Below are positions 11,856-26,800 of a stretch of DNA of 64,000 nt, piece after piece. Under the pieces are notes generated by a model. The model searched no databases and was not told the origin of the DNA. It saw only the letters and a program-made list of their open reading frames with translations. How positions within the stretch are numbered: position 1 is the first letter of the stretch; every line of letters starts with the position of its first letter. The DNA comes from Numida meleagris (taxonomy: Eukaryota; Chordata; Aves; Galliformes; Numididae): assembly GCF_002078875.1 (NCBI RefSeq), contig NC_034415.1:18753975-18817974 (forward strand). Reading direction: 5' to 3'. A program made the translations under genes and the position numbers.

Positions 11856-14800
11856 CTAAAAACAAACAAATGAAACCAAAATAAAATTATTCTCATGGAA
11901 GTGACAACTAACACTTGTCCAAGATATTTTTGAGAGTTTTCAGAGTCCGGTGATGTTAAGGGGATTTAAAGCAGCTATATTCTGTGTATATATATATATA
12001 TTCTATATATAAAGTAGCTATATTCTGTTCTGGTAAATGGGAGAGCTTCTTTGGAGTGTTCATTATATATTCTTCTATTTGTTTGGGGAATGTTAATTGA
12101 AGCAGCCTTCAATTTTCTCTTACTAAATTGTGTTCGTTCATTACTGTACATGAAGTGTGGGTTTAAAGGCAAGGTGCAGCAAACTACAGTGATAACAAGA
12201 CCCATGCTAGTGCACGACAAACTTCTGTGAGTTTGATGTAAGCACACTGATCTAAACCACAAGTCCAGGAGGCAAATTCAAACACTTTTTGCACTCTAAT
12301 CAATAAATAAAAGATCCCAGCAAGTCAGAGTTTAAAGTAGTCAAGACTGTTGTGGTTTTTGTTTGTTTTATAAAAAGTTTGAATGTGGGAAAATAATATA
12401 CAGCCTATGTAGTAGATACACGCAATCAAATTAATATGGATTTGCTAGAAACAGCTTCTAAGTTTAAGTGTTAAGTATAACACGTATTTGGAAAAGAGTA
12501 ACAATAAATAAGCATAGAGAAAACGCTTGAATACTTCAGGAAAAAAGAATTCAAATACTATGCACTACGTTCAACACAAGCACAGTGTCAAAAAAAAAAA
12601 GCAGAAAGTTAACATCATTTGTTACTGAACAGAGATAGGCTGATATCTTGTTCACCCGTGCCATCCAGCCTTTTCTCCTGTTAAACACATGAGAATAAGT
12701 CTTTATCAAGTTTCAGACTTCAGTTTGGAAACTGCTTTAGCTACTGGACAACTCCTCAGATTCCAGGACAAATTACAAGTCTAACCCAAACAGCACTCAA
12801 CAGTGGCTATCGGGATATTAGAGCAAAGGAAAGCTGTGAGGACTCAAAGCTCTCTGTCACAGCACTTGCACCTCCAAAACGTTGAAAGATGTCAGCACAG
12901 GAGAGGACAGCTAAGCTAAGCCAAGCCAAGGAGAAAGCGCCCATAGTAGACTATCTTGGTTTGAGGGATGCAGAAGACTGTAAAACAGACTTATCACAAA
13001 CAGGACTGCTGAGTGAGTTTATTTTCTGTGTTGTATCTCTGCTCTACAGCCTCTGTTCATATTAAAAAAAAAGATCATACTATACAACAGATGAAACTCT
13101 CAAAGTCTGATTTATTTCATTATTATCTTTTACACCTGCCTTGAACTGGAAGACGCTCTGCATCTTTTCTTATACATTAAGTAACCACCACCTTCTCCGT
13201 GAACATATTAAATATTAGTATCACACATGAAGGATTTAATAATTTTAGTCTTTTCTTAGAGGGATGACTGAGTGGAAAACATGTATTCCAGTGCCTGAGA
13301 AAGGGAAGGAAATCCTGAAATTACAGAAGACCATTTTCACTAGGACAGTCTACTGCATACTAGATATGTAATGCATGCACTGAGTGGTATTGAAAAAGCA
13401 AAATCTCATTGATTAATGCAAAATAAACTTTTCCTGTTTTAATGTGTATTTAATATTATTCTGTTAACCTGAAACTTCTTACTGACAGTTAGGAACTTCT
13501 GGAAAATAGAGCTGGTTATTATGCAAACTTTTAACAAGCTGAGAGCAAACTGGAGCCACATGCCACACTGTAGACGTCAGCAAGAGCAATTCTGAAGAAA
13601 TTTGATGTTTCAATTTCAACTACATTCAGACGTGAGACTGCAAACAGGATCTCCATGCCAAACACCACAAAGAAGCCCAAAGTCTGACAAACAAACCGCT
13701 GTGCTCAAGGAAGCTTAAGCTTTACCCAGCCTCCTGGCAACAGTAGAGGATCTCAAGGACTCAAGACATCTTTCCCTGCCAGAAGTAACCTATCCTTGTG
13801 TTGATTCTTTCTGCATCCCCCATGAAGTCCCTGGGATACTGACTCAGAGCAGTCTGGATGGGAAAATGAGGAGAAATACTTAAATTAACCTTCACAGACT
13901 TCACAGTATGAATGAGGATATGAAGCCACTCCATATAAGACGTTGAAATAAGGTTGGAGGGAGAGAAGACGTGCACGGTGAAAGACAATTTAGACATAAA
14001 AAGTATGCCTGGATACAGTTCCTTAAGATATTAAAAAGGAGGTAGTCATCAAAAGAGTGATGATCTAGACAAGTATTCCAGTGAAAAGAGCGGTAGCAAG
14101 GAATTCTGGAGATAAACCGGTACATGAAAGAGCCATATGAGTGTCTAAGAGCAGTGATAAGTCAACACATACTTATATTAAAGTTCAATTGTCCTAGACA
14201 AAACTTCAGAATTACACAGTCATTAACCAAAATGCTACTTCATACAAGGCTTTTTAAATACTGAGTTTCTCAAATTATGAAATGATAATTAGTCAAAATG
14301 TCACTGCCATTTGAGAGCAGCAGCCTCAAATAAAAACGTTTACAATCACATTGAACAATTGCAGTCAGCACTACCGCTACACTTCGTGAGCTATATTTGT
14401 TAATGGACTCTGCTCTTCCCTGAATCACCTGGTACGATGGAATACACTAACGCAGAAAGTGCGAGACCTTCCTGTCTCCCGCATACCTTTTCAGTAGCGT
14501 AGTGCTGACCTCTAGTGCCAGCAGCATTATATTACCGTTCAGCAAACGGCAATGTGAGATGCAAGCAATCCTTCCTGGCGTCGGCACACTAGTTTTATCG
14601 TCGATGTATACGAATGTGCAAAGGTGATCCCTATTTCGCTAGTTTCATACACACAGAAGCACTAAGACAGACTAGTTTCTCTATCACGCAGCATACACAT
14701 TCTTATCCCCCGAGCAGTTATGGCATGCATGGGGTGGCATCCATCTCCCCAGAGGCACAGCTGGAAAATTCTCTGCAGAATATGCATGTTTACATGGTGA

Positions 14801-17800
14801 CAATTGCAATGCATAATTCCCAAGGCAAATCAAAAAGTACATGATTCGAGGGCATTTGGTAGATATGTGGCAATTGGAAGAGAACTTTACTGGCTTTCAG
14901 AGGACAACATCTCCGTGTCAAATTGCCTCCACTCCCCTTTTTCCCCCCACTGCTTCTCGTGACAGCTGCACAATAAGTGATTGCAGGAATTTTATTCTAA
15001 TACAGAGAATATTTTTCTGGACAATCCACATAGTCCCATTGTCTTCAGAAATTTGTTTTAAAATCCCACTGCTAGCAATGTTCATACTTGAGAAAATTTC
15101 ATATAAAATGTGAGAAGTTCTGTGAACTCAAAAGTGACAAAAGGAATTAAGTCTTTTCAGCTTGAACCAAGAAGCTCACTGTCTGGCTTCCCACCTTACA
15201 TAGTGGTTTTTTGCTACCTATATCCTCTTCCGTCACTTTCAGAAAAAAACTTTCAGAAGACTTAACAGAAATTTCAGTATTTATTTAGCTGTAATGGTAT
15301 CAGAAGTTTTGTTTTCATCAAAAGGTAATAAATATTAGCCTAATGTAACACTTTAAAAGAGCGAAAATTATTAGCCACATTCCTTATCAATATGACTGAA
15401 AACAAACCATTCCATTAAAGTTTTCATTGTTTAATATTCCTTGGTGTTAGCTTCATGTTGAACATTGTCAGACAAGGCATTCAATGAACCTTTTGAAATA
15501 TCCTTACTTCTTGTTTCTTTTTACTGCATCAGTACTAATTCTTTTTGGAATGAAGAAGCAGATTCTCATTTAACCAGCATTGCTACCCTTTCCTTTTCCA
15601 CATTTCTTTTTCATTATTCTCTCAAAGTAAATGAATAGTCATAAACAATATACCCCAGTGTGTATTTATATTGTTTATGATTGCTCTCATATTCAGTGTC
15701 TCAAATTAATCAGTTTGAAGGGAACAGAACAAAAAGTGGAGAAATATAATCCTTTAGAGAATTAAGTTTGGTGACAATAGAAGAAAGCAACAGATACAAG
15801 GAGATTACCACTTCATTCAAAGCATTTCAAAACGCAAATATCCACCCAGCATTGCTGGGATGTACTGGTGATCAAAGAATAAAAGCTTAGGTGATAAAAA
15901 AGTTTAAACTACTTGGAATACAGTCATATTTTGACTATATGAAAAGCTGGAAAAATAAAACCAGAAATCGAGAGGTAGATCTGAATTCTCCTAAACAGAA
16001 TTGGAGAATATGCAAAGGTATGTAATGCCTGACAACATTAAAGGAACATCTGAAAGGAAATAATCATCAAAAAGCATAAAAATAGAACAAAATATCTGTG
16101 GGTGAAGAGTAGCCAGAAGATGCTGGAAGATCTCAACTTGGACAGGAAACCCTTTTGTCAAAGTTTTCCACTGATAGCATTCTGGGGTTGAATGCAGTAG
16201 ATTCAGGATTTCTCCCATCCACAATCTTTGATTTCAAATACAGCTAATCTCAATTCACCGATCTTAAAAATAAATGCCATTAGAACTCTTCACTAACACT
16301 GCTTTCTTAGCCATTCCAATTAACTCTTCATATTCCATTACCAGAAAATGCTAACAAGATTTAAAATAATCTTCAGCAGCCCTCACTAATGCATTTGTAT
16401 TTTAAAGAAAGCTGAAATCTTTGCCCAGTTTCTAACAAACACATGTAGCTGAGGAGTATGTTTCCAGAGCCAAATGTCTCTTCTATGAATTAAGCCAATT
16501 TTTTTTTCAGTAAAATAGAGGAAAAAGTTCAAGATGCAGGTATGTAAATCTCAACAGCTTTTAGATACCTGAAAATAACTAGCTGTCCCCTTCCCCCCAA
16601 AAAAGAGTGTATGGTTTTCCATTAAATAATTTCCAAGCTTTTCCTCCAACTCAGGGAATCATGTGTATATTTAGCCAGCCATTCTTGAAACTGTCAAGAT
16701 ACTTAGCAATGCAAAAAATTAAGGGCTTTATCTCATCTTTAATTCTGTCTATAATTTTACATTATTTTTCTTTCCTTTCTTTCTAACTTCTGGCTCAAAA
16801 TTGGGGCACTGTTTCAGAATTCAATCGTGCTATGGAAGTGTCATTTTAATGGAGATGAAAAACCAATATTAACTGACAACCAGAGCTTCTGACAAACAGA
16901 ACTGCATGGGAGTGAGCAATGATTGAGATCTTAATCACTTGTCGGCTGTCGCATTGTGATGACTTGCATTTTCAACTAATCTGGCTTGAGTAATGAGTGA
17001 AATTTCTAGCTGAGCAGTGATTGGCATTCTCTGAATGAATCCTTTCCTCATATTTCATTTTCATGGGTGACTGATCACATCCAGTATATAAAAAACTGAC
17101 ATATGTTAATTGAACAGATTTGTGACAAGTGATTAGCTCTCCTTTTCTAAAGAGTTCTAGAGCTATTTAATTATTTAGAAGTGATAAAACTTTTTTCTTC
17201 CTTTTTTGCCATCACCATTGGCCCTTGACTAGGATTTGAACTTCAAGAAATAGCTTCAAGGATGCAAACTAGAGCTAGGTAAGCCCTGAAGTCTTTGATT
17301 CATGACAATTTCTCTTTGTTTAACAGACTTCTTGAGAGGAAGAGAAGGAAGAGACAAACCAACAGCCCAGTTGGGAAGCACAGAGTAGCTTTGAGGACAA
17401 AGACCTGTTCACTCTGAGCATTTTTTAAAGGCATTCTTTGGAACTATCCAAGCTTCATACTGAAAGATGCAAGGACATTAGATCTTTTAAAAGATACATA
17501 TATAAAAATAATAGGGAATTCACAGGACTCTGTCAAGTGCTTGGCAACCAGTGGAGCCAAGCTCTTGCTGAAAACTGAACTCCTCAGTTGACTGTACAAG
17601 AGCCATCCTGTTACAATAGTGAGAGTCAAAGAAAGGTAGCAGTAGTTCCCACAGGAACTCACCATCATGTCACAGAGCAGAGCACAGCATACCCTGAAGA
17701 TCCAAAAAACAAGCTCTAGCCTACGATCTCAGGATCCCGGGCTACAGATATCAAAGCAAGAGCTACTTGTTCCTATGGGGCAGGAGGCCTGGAGACCTTG

Positions 17801-20800
17801 GATGTAACTAGCAAGGACATAAGTCTCCAGAAAATTGGATCAAGCTGGGGCTTGCAACAGCTGCAGGACAAAAACTGCTGCAGAAGGGGTGACTGGCACA
17901 GGTCTCGGAAGCTTTGAAGCCTGAGCCAGAGACTGTTCACAGTAAAACTAAACAGAGGGTCAGTCAGCACCACCCAGGGATCCTGACAGCATATTACATG
18001 CCAGAGGCATCGCGTATTAGAGATGCTGTGAAGCAAATTTTTGAGAACTCTTAGTTTTCTTCGAATTGGGAGGTTAGTATCTGCAAAACAGCATTATCAA
18101 GTTTTGTACAGATCCACTCTCTCTTCCATGCCAGGATGCCCACCTTTGCCTTAGGCTGAGAGACAAATAGTACTTTACCTGCAATTTTTCCTGCGAAGAA
18201 ATGTGTAGAGCTGCCAATAAGATGCTTGCCAGTAGGAGCAGCTGGCAAGGGACTTCTGGTTATTCAGATTATTTTCTATTGTTCTCATTCCTGTCTGCTA
18301 ACTGCTGCCTGTCCAACCATTCTGCTTTACCCTTAGCTACCTGCCAGACCTATCACCTCTTCTGTTTTGCCTCTACCACTTCTCTCACATAAAGGCTTTA
18401 TTTCAATATGCTTTCCATTTAGTTTGTCCTTTCCTAATTCTTGGCTGATTTTTGATACTATGATAACAAATAACTTCTGCCTTTGTTTCAGCATTAACAA
18501 CATTATATGAGGACTGCACCCAGCCACAGCTCCCATGTTAGCAATTCTTAGTCAGCTAGACCACAAAACATGTGCAGCTTCTTCCCTTAAAAATGGAAGT
18601 CCATATTAATTTGTTGTGAGATTAACAGAGAAATAACGGATGCAGGGGCAAGTTTAGTTCAATTGTAAGGAACGTATAATACTGATGTTCAACAGATCCT
18701 TTCATTATAAATTGATCTTTTAAAGCTAGCAAATATAATGGAGAATTTCCCATGTTTCTTCAGAAAACGGGTTTTAAAGAGTTTGATAAATCTGTGCAAT
18801 TACTCTACCAGTCCTGTTGCTAAATATTTACTCCTTCACTGAAAAAGATCTCAGATTCTAACTTTAGTGATCTCCTTTAAAGTCACTAAGACAATGGATG
18901 AGAGAGAGAGAGAGAGGGAGGAAAAAATGGCAAATAGACATGCTTGACCTTAACAATCCTCTATCTCACATACAAGCTCTGCTAGAAAATACATGCCAGA
19001 AAGAACAGCAATAACATTTATTTAATGGCAACTAAATAAATTATGCAATGGTGTATAGATAGTGTGCAGAAAGAAGATTAATTACATCATAAGACTTGTA
19101 GTGAGAAATTCTTCCTTTTATCAAAGAGAGACATTTGGAGAAATATAGGCAAGTTTTTGGGGTTACATTCTAGACAGGCTTTGTTTTGCTTACATCCACA
19201 GACTGAAACACCCTGCAAATTATAGACTAGATAAAGTGACAAATTATTGAATCATGTAGTAATGCATCTGTTAAAACTCACCTAATTCAATATCTCTTAT
19301 CCCCATATATGTTTCAAGAAGCTCATCCACTTTTTTTACTGCTTTTTCTTCAACTTCAGACAGCTTTATTGAAATAAAGGGAGAGAAAGTGCAAAAGTAT
19401 TATTATCTCCTATGCAGACTTTAAAACAACAAGAAATTGTCCAGTGCTTATCCTCACTCTCATTGTAGCTGCTTAGAGTTTCAAAACCTAAAAGTAAATC
19501 ACATTATTCCTCCCTATTCCCTTCTTTTCACAAACTCAAATCATCCTACAATCTTCAAACCACATAGCTTTTACACTGACCAAACAAAACGCAGGCCCTT
19601 CAACTCCTGACAGTACAGACCTTTATCAACACCTCATCAGCTTTAGAGGAATCTGAAGTAACATTTTATCTTCCAAACATTATTCCTGGTTTTACACACA
19701 TTCATGTCAACATAAGTTATTAGCCTCTCGTAACAACCATGCTTAAACTAGCCCAATATACTTTGTGGTGTCAGATGCAGAACCACATCTTCAGCTATTG
19801 CTCTTATTTTCTCCTTCCTTCTTTTCAGCACTCCTTGATCTAATCCACTTTAGCGTCACCCACCTAGACATCTAGGGTAAAGGTTCTCCATTTCTAGATC
19901 CTTCAGCTCCATCCTATCTTTCCTAGCCTTCAACTTTGTGTAAACATTTCTCCTTGAACAAGACAGTCTTCATCATAAGTCCCACAAGATTTGTAACATC
20001 TGGATTTTCCCTTCCTGCTTTAACTTAAAAACCTTGGGTGCTAGAAGGCTGAACTACTGAAAAGCCACAAAATAACCATACCATTTCCTCCACAGTGGCA
20101 GGGCCTTTATTTCTCAGTCGAAGTGTTTCTCTCCCTCTGGAGATTTTAGCCTCTGTCAGAGTCCCAGTTTTGGGCCTTGCTGCCACCTTTTCTAAAGTAA
20201 AAAAGAAAACAAACAAACAAAAAACAAAACTAAGTATATGGTATGTATACAATGCGTCTGCTTCAGCTGTTACATTACCCTCAATTTTAATTCTAATCAA
20301 GATCTAATAGCCATCTAAAATTTTAATTGTAAATTAACTACATACTCTGTATAACTTTGCTGACAACTTCTTGTCTTCAAATTTTGATAACCACTTTGAG
20401 TACGCTGAAGATGGGATTTTATTGACCAGTGTATCTGTTGGAAGCCTATTGTGTTCAGTATCGCATTTCATATAATTTTACTTCCATATTCTACAAAAAC
20501 TACAAGTACTTAATATCAGATAATGTCTGAAGTCATCAGCCAAGCGCTGACTTACCCTGCTCTTCATATGGCAGCTTTAACTTTTGCAGCATTTTCTTCC
20601 TTCGCTGGGGCTATGATGAAAACATTGCTGCAAAATGTGTGATAATGAGCCACACTGAAATGAAAAAGTCTGTTTGTTTCATGCTAAACCATTTGATTAC
20701 TATCAATCACTCAAATGAAACTGTTTGTAAGTAGGCCTGTGGGAGTTTTTCCACTGGTTTCAGTAAGGTCAGGATTTCACAGCTAATAAATCCCCGAAGA

Positions 20801-23800
20801 GAATATCTGGGTTTACCTAAAGTTTTCTTTGCCTGAATTCAGTTTTCCTTGATTATTATGTTAGTAAATTGAGTATGAAATCATTTAAGATTTGGTTCAT
20901 CTCAGCCCTTGTGATGTAGGACATCATTTTACATTCTGGATTGGTGAGGATTTAATTTGCTTACTAACTCAAGAATTAAATAGTTAACTTGGGAAGTACT
21001 AGAAAGAATTTTATAGAATTGTTTTCTCTGTGCTATTTTCTCCTCCAGACTATTCCTACTTTTAGAAGGAGACCTTATGCTGTACGCATTTGCCTTGGTA
21101 GGTTCCTTCTCACTGATCTTGCGTCAGTAGTTAAAATGCAGACTACTCTGCTAAAGAAGCCTTTAAATGTGAATTGTAATTAAATTTAATATATAGGTAT
21201 TTGTTAATTTGTCTCAAAAGGCCATTTCAGACATAATATAGCACCACTAGCACCTTAAACATATGACATTGTTTGCAATACTTCACAACAAAGCACTCTG
21301 GCCAACATAGAAACTATTTTTCACATTCATATAATTTAAATGTATAGTTTGCCTTATGCTGTCTTTGCTTTGTTTCTTTTAATTTTTCACCAATTCACTG
21401 AAGCCTAGCTTATGATTGGTAATGACAAATTTTATTCAGAGAAGTCTTATATTCTGTACTTTAAGCCTTGCCTAGGGTAGCTGAGACAGCATCTGCACAC
21501 ATGGTAGGAAGACGTCCAACCAGTAAATTACACTTCTATTCACTTTCCACTAATAGGAAGGAAAATAAAAGCTGGTAATTTGACAGAGGCTTGTCTTTCA
21601 TTCCTACACCTTTACAAACGTTAAGTAACCAGACTGTGTTGAAATTAAAAGGAATCCTGCATCTACTTGTCCAGAAGGATCTGGATCTTGTCATCTCTTC
21701 TGTGGCTATTCTTGGCACGCTGCAGCATAAACCATCTCTCATACAAATTTGTGCTTAAAGCTCAACTGCACCTAAGGCAAAAGCCAGGGTACTCTTAATC
21801 TGTCTCAAACTGGACATTGAGAGTTCTCAGCTCATTTATGTAGAGTAAAAAAATATATTCAGCTTTCAAAAATCTGTCCAGAAAGCTCTGCTTCACTCCT
21901 AATTTAGTGTCAGATAAAAGGTACTGCCATGGAATTACCATTAGTCAGCAGACTAAGAGGTACCTTAATAGTCTTAGGAAAATAACTGCTACTAAATAAT
22001 GGTTCAAGACATCAAATGCTGATTTACCCTGGTCTTTACAAACAGGCTATGTAACAGACTTAGCCCAGAATACTCATATTAAAAATATATTATTATACTG
22101 CTAATTACAACACTGTATGTATGTACATTACACGGAAGTAGTATTACAACATACACATTTACTTAGCAGGAGTATTAACTTATATCCCAGAGATACTAGA
22201 GACATATTGTATACAGTGCAGAAGCACCAAAAGCAATCTTCAAATTTGTCTCATTTTCAATTTCTGCTGTTATTCTGACACCAAGTGTCAAGAATGGTGT
22301 ATGACAGCAGTTGTAAACTGCTAACAGATAAAAAAAGATTTGAAGAAAATAATCAAACCTTTTCCACTGTGGTGAAAAGATTGCGAGTGTGCACAAAGTC
22401 ATACATACTTAAAATGTAGCAGTATCTTGAACTTTCTTGTTAAAGAAAAATAATGCATGGATAGGAGAGAGAAAAAATGTCAAAAATTGAGAGAATAAAA
22501 ATCAAAACGCAATCTCTATTTTGGCTCTCTAAGCTAACTCAACTGATTTTATTTTTACTACACTGATAAAATTAATGTACATAAGGTTTAGCAGGAGGCA
22601 TACATTTGTCCTATATAAGTATCACTTTCACATAACATTCAGGTGTCAGGAAGAGATAGAGCTTAATCTAACTCCTTTCCTTCAGTTGTAAGGTATACCT
22701 GCTGTATAATAATAGAGTGAACAAAATGTTGGGGAGAGCAGCAAAGGGGGTGGTCTGGGGAATCCCAGACTCTTCTCCATTTCATTCTTCTGCATTAGAG
22801 AGCTCAGTCCCACCTAAAGCTCACAAATAGAAAAACCTGATACACAGACAAATAGGGTTTATATATAAGAGATGAAGAGGAAAAAAGAAAAGAAAGTTTG
22901 AGGATCAGTGAAATGATCCATGCTTTAAAACCATGCCTATGAAACAATTCCTGTACTTGTTCTTCACTGTCATGTGGTGGCAAAGAAATCAAGCAACTGA
23001 GACTCAGTGCTGAGTAAGCCCACACCGGGATAACGGCTGGAGAACACAGATAGAAAAAAAAATTCATTCCTAAAATTCCCACTCTAAGAAAAAAAAAATT
23101 ATATATATACATACACACGTATATACAAATATATATGTACACACGTGTATATATATATATATATATAATGTTCTTCTCTTTTTGCAGTAGTTACATTACC
23201 TTACCAGAAAACAAACTTATATTGGAGTGCTACCTTGGGAGTTCAATACCCAGGGAACAAGGCAAACAACCAAGCAACACTCACCAAATGACTTCATAGG
23301 CTCTATCAGCTTCAGCTTAAACACCCGACCTTTCTCTAGATCTTTTAGCATTTTGGCAACTTCATAATGCCGAAGATCTGACACATCTCTTCCATTTATA
23401 GACTCTATGTGATCACCCACGCAGATCATTTTGGTTTGGTCCATAAGGCTCCCTTCTCTGATTCGCTATTGTTTAGAAAAAAAAATTAAAAACATTTTTT
23501 GAAATGGCAGGGGCAACAGTTTCAAGAATGTCAGTTAAAAATATCGATAGCATTGAATGTGTTTTACTAGCGGGACATTTTGACTGTATGATTTATGTCA
23601 TAAAAGGTATTTTAGAAAGAATTATTTTTAAACAAAGTACTTCAATATACATTGCATATAAAATCAACTGTAGAAAAAAAAATCTGCAATCATACTTCAG
23701 AAGTTAAGGCTTCTGAATAAGCTAATGTTTTTTTCTTGCTTTAAAACTGTACCCAAGCATGCCAGTAATGTGAACATCTACTTGACTTTGATTTAATAGT

Positions 23801-26800
23801 CTGACAAGCATAGGTACAAAACTTCTCATGTGTAGTCCAGGAGCATACAAAAAAATGTATGATACACTAAAAAATGAGGTATTATGAAGTCTAGTCTTAA
23901 TAAGGCTGATCTATAGCAAGTAAATTTCTACAATTTTCCTTGCTGAGCTATATAACTGCATATAGCAAGTTATTTCCTGTGAAATAACAATAAAGGACAA
24001 GAAATGCTTCCAAATGCTATTTCAGGGAATACAAGCGGCATAGAGGTCATAAAATGAAACAGAATTTAGTATTCATAGTTTTTCCAAAGTTCAAGTTTAA
24101 GTGAGGAAAAAACAATCATTAAAAGATCTCTGTGATTTATCAAGTCAATTAAAGGACGATTAAGATTTCAGTGATTCAGTTTACTGTTGTTAGATGCTGT
24201 TATATTTATCATGCTCCAGTCATGAAAGCCATTATCCTATTTAACATAAAAGCTATGGCATACTAGAATGTCTTATATTTCATGGAGATACAAATTTCAT
24301 TCAAAAATCTTCCTAAATAACATACTTTTCAATAAGGACTAAGGCTGGTTTCATGCTGGCTTTGAGTTTACAGCGAGACAAGGGAGATAAGCATATTTCC
24401 ACCTAATACTGTAGCACTTATCCTAGCTGCTAACTATCTTAAAAACCTGTTTCTAGTTTATGTGCACATGTCTAAGCCCACATACGTGCTTCCATCTGAG
24501 AGAATCAGTGGGAAGTGTAATAGTGCTCACTGTCCTATAAGACACTGCAACAATTTTTAGCTTTGGGCAGAGCTTAACTCTTTCTAGCACTGTCTGTTAT
24601 TGCCATTTAACCTTGATTAAAATTAAAAAGAAGCCTTACAGTGAAAGAAGAGAGGGGTGCTGTACACAAACAAGAAACCAGGCCCCAAATGCATTTCTGT
24701 TACCAAGTGCCAGGGTTCAAAATGGTGTCTGTCACACATCACATTTAGGCTAAGTGTTGAATTCATTCTTTCTACCTTTTCTTCTTCAGTTGGATCCTAA
24801 TACCAAGGCTGTTTAATTAGAATTACCTGATAATACCATTTGTGCAGCATTCAAACATTTTCTTTTTTTTTATGTGACACAGCACTCCAAGTTACCTGAC
24901 TCAAGACAGTCAAACTATATTGTCATAGTAATTAAGATGCAATTGATATGCTTGTATTTCAAGTGCTCTAGAGAACCTACGGAAGCTAGGATCTCTATTT
25001 CCTATGAAAATATAAGCAAATAATTTCAAACTATTTAAGTAAAGACAGTTTCTGCTTAGTGATTTAGCTAGTCAAATAACATATAAAATATGCAGCTTTT
25101 ACTTTCGTGTACATAAATATATTCTGCTATTTATAATGAGCCATTAACTAAATACGCAACAGCAACAAAGCAATCTCATAAAAAATGTTTAAACTGAGGC
25201 AGAATTGCATTCCCATGAAGACCGCACCACGTCCGTTACACATATTACTAGACCAATGCAATGACAGTATTGTATTTATTCAGATAATTCTTCTATGATT
25301 TACTGGAAACTGCAGCTTGCTCATGTAGTGAGGGTTTTGCAGTCCACTCAAATTATGCAGTAGTCCATGTGATTGTTGTTTTCCTCTTCCTCTATTACCA
25401 ACCAAGTACAGAGAGAGTCATGCTCTATACTGTGCTGCACAAGTGAACTTCAACCATGAAGCGCTGCTTTCAATGCCTTCTTGTAAAATGCAACATAAGT
25501 AGCAGTGTGACTGAGTGTTATGGGTTGCACTGATACTACCACTAAAAATTCAGAGTTCCCTACCTATAAACATAAAAATGAGGATATGATTTTGCCAGAC
25601 TGCTTGCTGAAACTTCCACTGCATCTCAATTTTGTCACATTTTTGACAACAAGCAAGCCTACCTCTAGTCTACATCCTGCTTGATATCCACAGTAGCTAA
25701 GAAATGAACAGAGAACACATCTACATACAAGAAGCTCTGTTTATAATAGCAATAAGAATACCAGCTGAGACTGCAATAATTAAAGGTAATTTGCAGTGTC
25801 TCACTAATAACAGTTAATTGGAGTAGATTAAAGCAAAGCACCTAGAAAGGCTGGAAAATTTGTGCAAGGATCCTAAAACCTAGTTTAGCAAGAAAGGTAT
25901 CATAATTTCCTCCATCTTTATTTGTCTCAAAACAAACTACCTTGAGGTCACACAGGAGGTGAGAAGGAGAGCAATTACGATTAATACATTGCACATACTA
26001 CTGCCTATATTTTCTGCGCAAGTTAATTGGGGTGAACTGTGTTAATCCACGTCCTTGCCACCTTTTAATCCATCCTAAGGCAGTGCCAGTATTGGAAAGC
26101 TGAAAGTGCTCTGTACTTGCACCTGCTCTTAGAGAACATGCAGGCTTTTACCCTGTGAACAGTCCTAAAGACTGAAAGAATACGATCTCGTTACAATGAG
26201 TGACAGATGTTCTATAAGGACATAATCAATGATGTCAGAAAACTCACTGAAAAAAAAAAAAGAAGAGGCAGACACATGCAGTATGCAACACTTATCATCT
26301 CAGGATTGGTTACACAATATAACGGTCATATCATAAAGCCCATACACATCACAGAAGCAACAAACAAATGACCTAATTTCAAAATGACACGCAGTACAGA
26401 AATAGCTGAACTAATTTCAAATGATGAATCTAAGGAAAAGCAACTCTTCCCGGTACTTGCCATATGTTGAATGACTCGATAGTTCCAAAGGATCATTAAA
26501 GCAATAATTAACCTACTACAGTAACAGAAACTTCTACAAAACAAAGCATTTAACTGGAAAATAAATTTACCTTTATAAAGGGACAGCCAGCTCCATTGTC
26601 TGTAACGGTAAGCCCAAGCAAATCATCAGATTTAAGAACTTCCACTTCTTTTCGTTGTCCTTTTACATGGGCAAATATAAAATCTTCAAGGCCAATCTGT
26701 GCACCTAACAGCTTGTCCATATCAACCTTATGAGTGTTCAAAGTACAAAACATAATCTGTGCAGGAAGAAAAGAAACACATTACCTTAAAGTGTAACAGT

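Larger units (their letters stand above)
11856..19281 (-). other. GIPC2: GIPC2 intron 5
   Basis: A 7.4-kb AT-rich intron. It holds an AT-repeat patch near 11985-12010, a 14-bp perfect stem-loop at 15639-15680, a somewhat GC-richer patch near 17690-18050 and a GA run at 18898-18920. I see no other gene and no recognisable transposon. Confidence 0.85.
20192..23284 (-). other. GIPC2: GIPC2 intron 3
   Basis: A 3.1-kb AT-rich intron. It contains a CAAA-rich run near 20203-20228, the exon-like 55-base block at 20556-20610 and the TA/CA microsatellite at 23098-23168. Confidence 0.85.
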
